From: Chloroflexota bacterium
GTDB lineage: Bacteria > Chloroflexota > Dehalococcoidia > UBA2979
Length of the DNA stretch: 7,909 nt
NCBI GenBank assembly: GCA_002725365.1
Contig: PBOW01000083.1
Location: forward strand, 1 to 7,909
Reading direction: 5' to 3'
Shown: positions 7,801-7,909 of the stretch, piece by piece
How positions within the stretch are numbered: position 1 is the first letter of the stretch
How the letters are laid out: each line of letters opens with the position of its first letter
Notes under the pieces: model-generated
What the model was told of the DNA's origin: nothing
Database searches by the model: none
What the model saw: only the letters and a program-made list of their open reading frames with translations
Translations under genes and position numbers: made by a program

Positions 7801-7909
7801 TCATTCCACCGTTTTCCCCGAGAGATGAATAGAAGGCTTGTGCTTCTTCTAGCGTGACGGACTTATCTATCCCTTTAAGAATTGGCACGTTTGCCTCAGC
7901 CGCAGCCGC
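4829..7909 (-). CDS. Single-chain acyl-CoA carboxylase (biotin carboxylase, biotin carrier and carboxyltransferase domains), N-terminus cut by the right edge
   Basis: The frame is open from the right edge (7909) to a TAG at 4829-4831, giving 1026 residues. The GTG at 7888 is internal, because family sequence (AEANVPILKG) continues across it. Residue numbers count from the edge codon. The biotin carboxylase part (about 1-340) has the ATP-grasp loop MIKAVAGGGGRG (Lys39), His89, FIEANARLQVEHTVTE (172-187, with Glu174, Asn176, Arg178) and Arg259, all matching E. coli AccC catalytic residues. An acidic linker follows. The biotinyl domain (about 420-490) carries EAMKM, with Lys455 (codon 6545-6547) as biotin site. 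Carboxyltransferase halves fill about 530-1026: TEGGGGRPGDD (644-654), GRCFAGNTALLACCDV (685-700), MDCPGMMVG (868-876) and DDVIDPAETR (980-989). The arrangement resembles the single-chain long acyl-CoA carboxylases described in mycobacteria and Deinococcus. It should carboxylate an acyl-CoA with bicarbonate and ATP. Chain-length preference cannot be read here. Confidence 0.93.
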   Translation of the reverse strand, partial: AAAAEANVPILKGIDKSVTLEEAQAFYSSLGENGGMMIKAVAGGGGRGSRAVTDASEVEEAYNRCQSEATSAFGIGDLYVEEFIQQARHIEVQILGDLQGNIIHLGERECSVQRRYQKIVEIAPAPHLPDRLRTDIIEAAVRLASNVGYSNLGTFEFLVNVNPSDGGDAFSFIEANARLQVEHTVTEAVTGVDIVQAQIGLAAGTSLAELGLDDESLSNPRGYAIQTRINMETLTADGTVRPAGGTLRSYDAPSGPGVRTDGFGYAGYTTSPMFDSLLAKVITHSASSNFETAIQRSLRALSEFRIEGVNTNIPFLTNVLKHPDLADGSVHTRWVDEEIANLAAAESSDDSRRWIESPEIQVTSAGGSQQASPLTGTAPVMVDTSDPLALFDYDRQVKEAQSVDETPEEEAINLVGPDGSVGIPAPIQGTIIQISVEEGDQILIGQELLVMEAMKMEHVIKADKSGIIKKINVAPGDIIVEGHPLIFVEESDSGDATFVEEETIDLDYIRPDLEEAYARHAYTLDENRPEAVAKRYGRGYRMPRENIAQLVDEGTFKEYGPLVVARQHQKFSDQELREKTPADGLVAGIGSVNGDLFSPEEARTMVISYDYTVLAGTQGGRNHYKQDRMFELAERFRLPLVFFTEGGGGRPGDDATGPGVAFDTHTFTQFSQLSGWVPLVGVTNGRCFAGNTALLACCDVIIATEGSTVAMGGPAMVESGGLGVYTPEELGPMSFQVPNGVVDILVKDEEEAVEVAKKYLSYFQGPISDWEAPDQRKLRHIVPENRKQLYDMREIIDTIADKDSVLEIREKFGIGVITAFMRVEGKPMAVIANNPHHIAGAIDSDGADKGARFVQLCDAYDIPILSLMDCPGMMVGPDVESTALVRHCVRMFNAGANITTPMFLTVVRKAYGLGVQAMCGASSFMGFFSVAWPTAEFAGMAIEGSVKLGYRKELMDIEDPEERLAEYQRRVDRAYDRAKAVNASAGYGIDDVIDPAETRSWLVMGLNSVPPTPQRTEKKYPYIDTW

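Overview
The window holds five protein-coding genes, two of them cut by the window edges, with almost no intergenic DNA. The longest gap is 99 bases. No tRNA, rRNA, CRISPR array, transposase or long repeat was seen. Base composition looks roughly balanced and gene packing is tight, which fits a free-living, metabolically versatile bacterium. The gene content (formylglycine-generating enzyme, a CoxL/XdhA-like molybdenum hydroxylase, a MoaD/ThiS-like protein, class A malate synthase and a single-chain acyl-CoA carboxylase) resembles marine Chloroflexota of the SAR202 type or some actinobacteria. That placement is inference from gene content only.

Layout, left to right. Positions 1-462 (+) hold the C-terminal part of a copper-type formylglycine-generating enzyme with both active-site cysteines. 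Positions 562-2844 (+) hold a complete 760-residue molybdopterin-binding subunit of the xanthine dehydrogenase/aldehyde oxidase family. It is followed 21 bases later, probably in the same operon, by a 93-residue MoaD/ThiS-like ubiquitin-fold protein at 2866-3147. Positions 3217-4821 (+) encode a complete malate synthase A. It converges, with a 7-base gap, on a long minus-strand gene (4829 to the right edge) that encodes biotin carboxylase, biotin carrier and carboxyltransferase domains in one chain.

How the genes may work together. The hydroxylase and the small sulfur-carrier-like protein form the only obvious functional pair: a molybdenum enzyme next to a protein of the fold that supplies sulfur for molybdopterin synthesis or similar chemistry. 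The [2Fe-2S] and FAD partners expected for such a hydroxylase are not in the window. Malate synthase (glyoxylate + acetyl-CoA) and the carboxylase (acyl-CoA + bicarbonate) both handle short acyl-CoA intermediates, but they lie on opposite strands and need not share a pathway. The formylglycine enzyme implies a sulfatase elsewhere in the genome.

The most notable detail is at the end of the MoaD-like gene. The diglycine motif is followed by five extra residues, yet a single additional G in the adjacent G5 run, or a -1 frameshift there, would end the protein right after the glycines. The same bases form a perfect 8-bp inverted repeat. I saw no clear sign of a wholly new system. The other genes are recognisable families in a somewhat unusual arrangement.
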